Source of the DNA: Oscillibacter sp.
GTDB lineage: Bacteria; Bacillota; Clostridia; Oscillospirales; Oscillospiraceae
Direction: 5' to 3'
NCBI GenBank assembly: GCA_003487665.1
Contig: DNFA01000072.1
Coordinates: 11,328-19,429, forward strand
DNA length: 8,102 bases
Both the position numbers and the translations under genes were made by a program. Positions 5,945 to 8,102 of this stretch are shown here, piece after piece (the stretch's first letter is position 1; each line of letters starts with the position of its first letter). The notes beneath the pieces are model-generated. The model made no database searches, was not told the DNA's origin, and worked only from the letters and a program-made list of their open reading frames with translations.

Positions 5945-6185
5945 ATCTTAGCGCAAGACGGATTCTGTATTGCAACGATTTCAACAAATATATGCACTCA
6001 AAGCAGCACAATTACAGGAAGTTTTTGTCTGAATTGTTTGCAAAATGCGCTAATATCGTGAAAAGAAACTTTTCGCGGAAGTTAAGAACGCGTTAATGCG
6101 CGCCGCGCCCGCAGACTGCCTCCCGCCCTGATCCCTGCGTCACACGGGCACGACCGTTTTCCTCCCATTCCGACTGAAAAAACTG
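5945..6185. other. Divergent intergenic region, no gene recognised
   Basis: This is mainly AT-rich DNA between the transporter 2 promoter region and the SRP RNA promoter, turning GC-rich after about 6090. Visible elements are TTAGCGCA at 5948-5955, its inverted copy TGCGCTAA at 6046-6053, and a 9-bp hairpin at 6057-6077 (CGTGAAAAG/CTTTTCGCG, AAA loop). No ORF with a ribosome binding site, tRNA or terminator was seen. Confidence 0.55.
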
Positions 6186-6214
6186 TTGCCAACGGGCAGG
6201 AATTGTAGTAGAAT
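6186..6214 (+). promoter_or_regulatory. Promoter of the SRP RNA gene
   Basis: -35 TTGCCA (6186-6191) and -10 TAGAAT (6209-6214) have a 17-base spacer. A six-A tract at 6177-6182 just upstream may act as an UP element. The implied start (about 6221) matches the 5' end of the paired SRP RNA stem. It probably also supplies transcripts for dnaX. Confidence 0.85.
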
Positions 6215-6220
6215 AAGGGT

Positions 6221-6376
6221 TACGAACTTGTCCTCCGCTGTGAGCTGCGGAGCCGGTCTCGCGCAATGGATACCCACGAATCATGTCAGGCGGGGAACCG
6301 AGCAGCATTAAGAGGGATCATCCATGTGCCGCGAGGGTGCCGGCTCTGTGGCTCACAGCGGAGGACGTTCGCTTTT
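6221..6376 (+). ncRNA. ffs: Signal recognition particle RNA (4.5S / small bacterial type)
   Basis: This is the RNA core of the signal recognition particle. It binds Ffh and guides ribosomes making membrane proteins to FtsY. The conserved apical domain is visible as GTCAGG, a GNRA-type loop within CGGGGAACCG, then AGCAGC (about 6285-6306). Arms on both sides pair in order into one long rod. They are 6223-6227 with 6367-6371, a 16-bp stem 6230-6245 with 6351-6366, 6250-6256 with 6340-6346, 6258-6263 with 6330-6335, and 6266-6271 with 6320-6325. T-rich sequence from 6373 probably forms the 3' end. At about 155 nt there is no room for the Alu domain of the long Bacillus-type RNA. Its place just before dnaX is the usual one in Firmicutes. 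The identification is firm; the exact ends are inferred. Confidence 0.95.
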
Positions 6377-6404
6377 ATTTTGCATCTGCAGGGGAGGTGT
6401 GCCC

Positions 6405-8102
6405 ATGTATCAGGCGCTCTATCGCAAATATCGCCCCAAGACCTTCTCCGAGGTGGTGGGGCAGCAGCACATCACCGACACGCTGCAGCGTCAGGTGGCC
6501 GACGGTCAGGTGGGGCACGCCTACCTGTTCACCGGTACCCGGGGCACCGGAAAGACCACCTGCGCCCGGATCCTGGCCAAGGCCGTCAACTGCGAGCATC
6601 CCGTGGACGGCGCGCCCTGCAACCAGTGCGCCGCCTGCCGGGGCATCGACGACGGATCGCTGCTGGACGTGACCGAGCTGGACGCTGCCTCCAACGGCAG
6701 CGTCAACGATGCCCGCTCCCTGCGGGAGGAGGCCATCTACCCGCCCTCAATGCTGAAAAAGCGCGTGTATATCATCGACGAGGTACACATGCTCTCCAAG
6801 GACGCCTTCAACGCCCTGCTGAAGATCATGGAGGAGCCGCCGGCGCACCTGCTGTTCATTCTGGCCACCACCGAGCTGCAGAAGGTGCCCGCCACCATTC
6901 TGTCCCGGTGCCAGCGCTTCTCCTTCAAGCGGATCCTGCCCCACGACATGGAGCAGCAGCTTCTCCGGGTGGCGCAGGCGGAGGCCATCGACCTGACGAG
7001 CGACGGAGCGGAGCTGCTGGCGCGGATGGCCAACGGCGCTCTGCGCGACGCGCTGAGCCTGCTGGATCAGTGCCGCGCCGCCGGCACCACGGTGGATGCC
7101 CGCGCCGTGCTGGACACGCTGGGCCTGGCCGGAAGCACCCAGACATTGCAGCTCATGCGGCTGCTGCTGGCACGGGAGAGCGGCGACGCGCTGGCGCTCC
7201 TTGACCAGCTGTACCGCGGCGGCAAGGACGTGACAGCCCTGCTGGGCGAGCTTAGCGACCTGTGCCGGGATATGACGGTGATGAAGGCCGCGCCGGAGGG
7301 CGGCGCGGCGCTGCTCAGCGGCGTATACGACCGCAAGAGCCTGTCCGATATGACGGCGGACGTGCCCATGCGCCGCCTGCTGTTTATGACCGATACCATC
7401 CAGCGTACCGCCGCCGCGCTGCCGGACAGCATCCGCCAGCGTACGGACGCGGAGCTGTGTCTCCTGCGGCTGTGCGACGAGAGTCTCTGCGGCGACCCCT
7501 CGGCGCTGGAGGGGCGCGTTTCCGCGCTGGAGGATGCTGTGCGCAGCGGCGCGGCACCTGCCCGGCGTCCGGCGGCAGCCCCTGCGCCCGCGCAAGAGGA
7601 GCGCCCCGCGCCTGTCCGGGAGGAGCGCCGCCCGGAGGCTCGTCCGGATCCCGAACCGGCGGCGGCACCGGCGCAGAGCGCGCCCGCGCCATCCGCGCCG
7701 GCAGCGCCCACCGGCGGCGACGCCAACGTATGGTCGGCGCTGCTGGATCACTACAAGGCGCCGCTGCCGCCCCACTTCCGCGCCATGCTGAATATGGTGC
7801 GGGGCGAGGTGCAGGACGGTGTGCTGACCGTTCTGTGCAGCAACGATTTCGCCAAGTCGCAGCTGGACACGCCGCAGGTGGTCAAGGTGCTGCAGGAGGT
7901 CACGTCCCGCCATCTGGGGCAGGATATCCGCGTGCAGTTCCAGATGGGCGGTGCTGCCGTGAAAAAAGCCGTGCCCCGCGCCGCTGCGCCCCGCCCGGCG
8001 CCAAGACCGGCACCGGCGCCGGAGGACGACTACGAGCGCCCGCCCCTTCCGGAGGAAGCCCCGCCCGCCCCGGCGGACACGCCGCCGTGGGAGGAGCCGC
8101 CT
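6405..8102 (+). CDS. dnaX: DNA polymerase III subunit gamma/tau (3' end outside window)
   Basis: This is the clamp-loader ATPase subunit of the replicative DNA polymerase; 566 codons are visible and the frame is still open at the window edge. The AAA+ domain is complete: Walker A GTRGTGKT (44-51), zinc-binding Cys63, Cys72, Cys75 and Cys78, Walker B IIDEVH with Asp125/Glu126, the SRC motif (167-169), and sensor 2 GALRDA (211-216). The collar/oligomerisation domain follows to about residue 380. An Ala/Pro/Arg-rich linker runs from about 383 to 441, a folded C-terminal segment beginning at Trp443 extends to about 515, and a second Pro-rich, acidic tail follows. AGGGGAGG at 6390-6397 sits 7 bases before the ATG, fixing the start. 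The gene begins about 30 bases after the SRP RNA with no promoter of its own visible. ybaB and recR often follow in Firmicutes, but lie outside the window if present. Confidence 0.97.
   Translation, partial: MYQALYRKYRPKTFSEVVGQQHITDTLQRQVADGQVGHAYLFTGTRGTGKTTCARILAKAVNCEHPVDGAPCNQCAACRGIDDGSLLDVTELDAASNGSVNDARSLREEAIYPPSMLKKRVYIIDEVHMLSKDAFNALLKIMEEPPAHLLFILATTELQKVPATILSRCQRFSFKRILPHDMEQQLLRVAQAEAIDLTSDGAELLARMANGALRDALSLLDQCRAAGTTVDARAVLDTLGLAGSTQTLQLMRLLLARESGDALALLDQLYRGGKDVTALLGELSDLCRDMTVMKAAPEGGAALLSGVYDRKSLSDMTADVPMRRLLFMTDTIQRTAAALPDSIRQRTDAELCLLRLCDESLCGDPSALEGRVSALEDAVRSGAAPARRPAAAPAPAQEERPAPVREERRPEARPDPEPAAAPAQSAPAPSAPAAPTGGDANVWSALLDHYKAPLPPHFRAMLNMVRGEVQDGVLTVLCSNDFAKSQLDTPQVVKVLQEVTSRHLGQDIRVQFQMGGAAVKKAVPRAAAPRPAPRPAPAPEDDYERPPLPEEAPPAPADTPPWEEPP

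Noticed and set aside
6747..7913. 388-codon open frame on the - strand over dnaX
   Set aside because: It is antisense to well-conserved dnaX motifs, is of low-complexity Arg/Gln/His composition and has no supporting start signals.
7962..7968. AAAAAAG in dnaX as a possible programmed frameshift site like that of E. coli
   Set aside because: In frame it reads AAA AAA GCC, not the A AAA AAG phase needed for the -1 slip. No stop follows soon in either shifted frame within the window, and it lies after most of the linker and folded domains.

Overview
The window looks like chromosomal DNA from a GC-rich, anaerobic, gut-type Clostridia member (Oscillospirales-like). This is an inference from four things: strong AGGAGG-type ribosome binding sites, GC-rich genes beside AT-rich intergenic DNA, the SRP RNA-dnaX order common in Firmicutes, and a DHHW-family gene. 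No species can be named from sequence alone. There are no mobile elements, CRISPR arrays, rRNA or tRNA.

Left block (1-2246, + strand). This holds the 3' end of an ABC exporter gene, then cdd (cytidine deaminase), a small lipoprotein gene with a DUF4358-like look, and a DHHW/SGNH-type exported or membrane-anchored protein. The last two overlap by 4 bp (GTGA) and are probably translationally coupled. Spacing is short throughout and no promoter is visible between the genes, so the block may be one transcript starting left of the window. It ends at a symmetric hairpin (2251-2283) that also terminates the convergent transporter gene.

Middle block (2295-5798, - strand). Two tandem paralogous genes encode neurotransmitter:sodium symporter (NSS) family transporters of 488 and 478 aa. 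They are about three quarters identical by eye and appear to be separate transcription units. Each has a sigma-A-type promoter with a 17-bp spacer and a TATACT -10 box. The two promoters share upstream motifs at identical distances, so the regulatory region was duplicated with the gene. The 2295-3761 gene has a long leader with four potential hairpins that its paralog lacks. Both proteins carry Gly where NSS proteins usually have the extracellular-gate Arg of TM1.

Right block (6186-8102, + strand). A near-consensus promoter drives the small-type SRP RNA (ffs, about 155 nt). Only about 30 nt downstream dnaX begins (DNA polymerase III tau/gamma clamp-loader subunit), and it runs off the window after 566 codons. 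Its AAA+ and zinc motifs are intact, and it has long Ala/Pro-rich linkers.

Most of the window is ordinary core and accessory chromosome. The parts worth a second look are the duplicated transporter promoters, the structured leader of the 488-aa transporter, the missing gate arginine, and the lipoprotein/DHHW pair that has no MBOAT acyltransferase next to it here.
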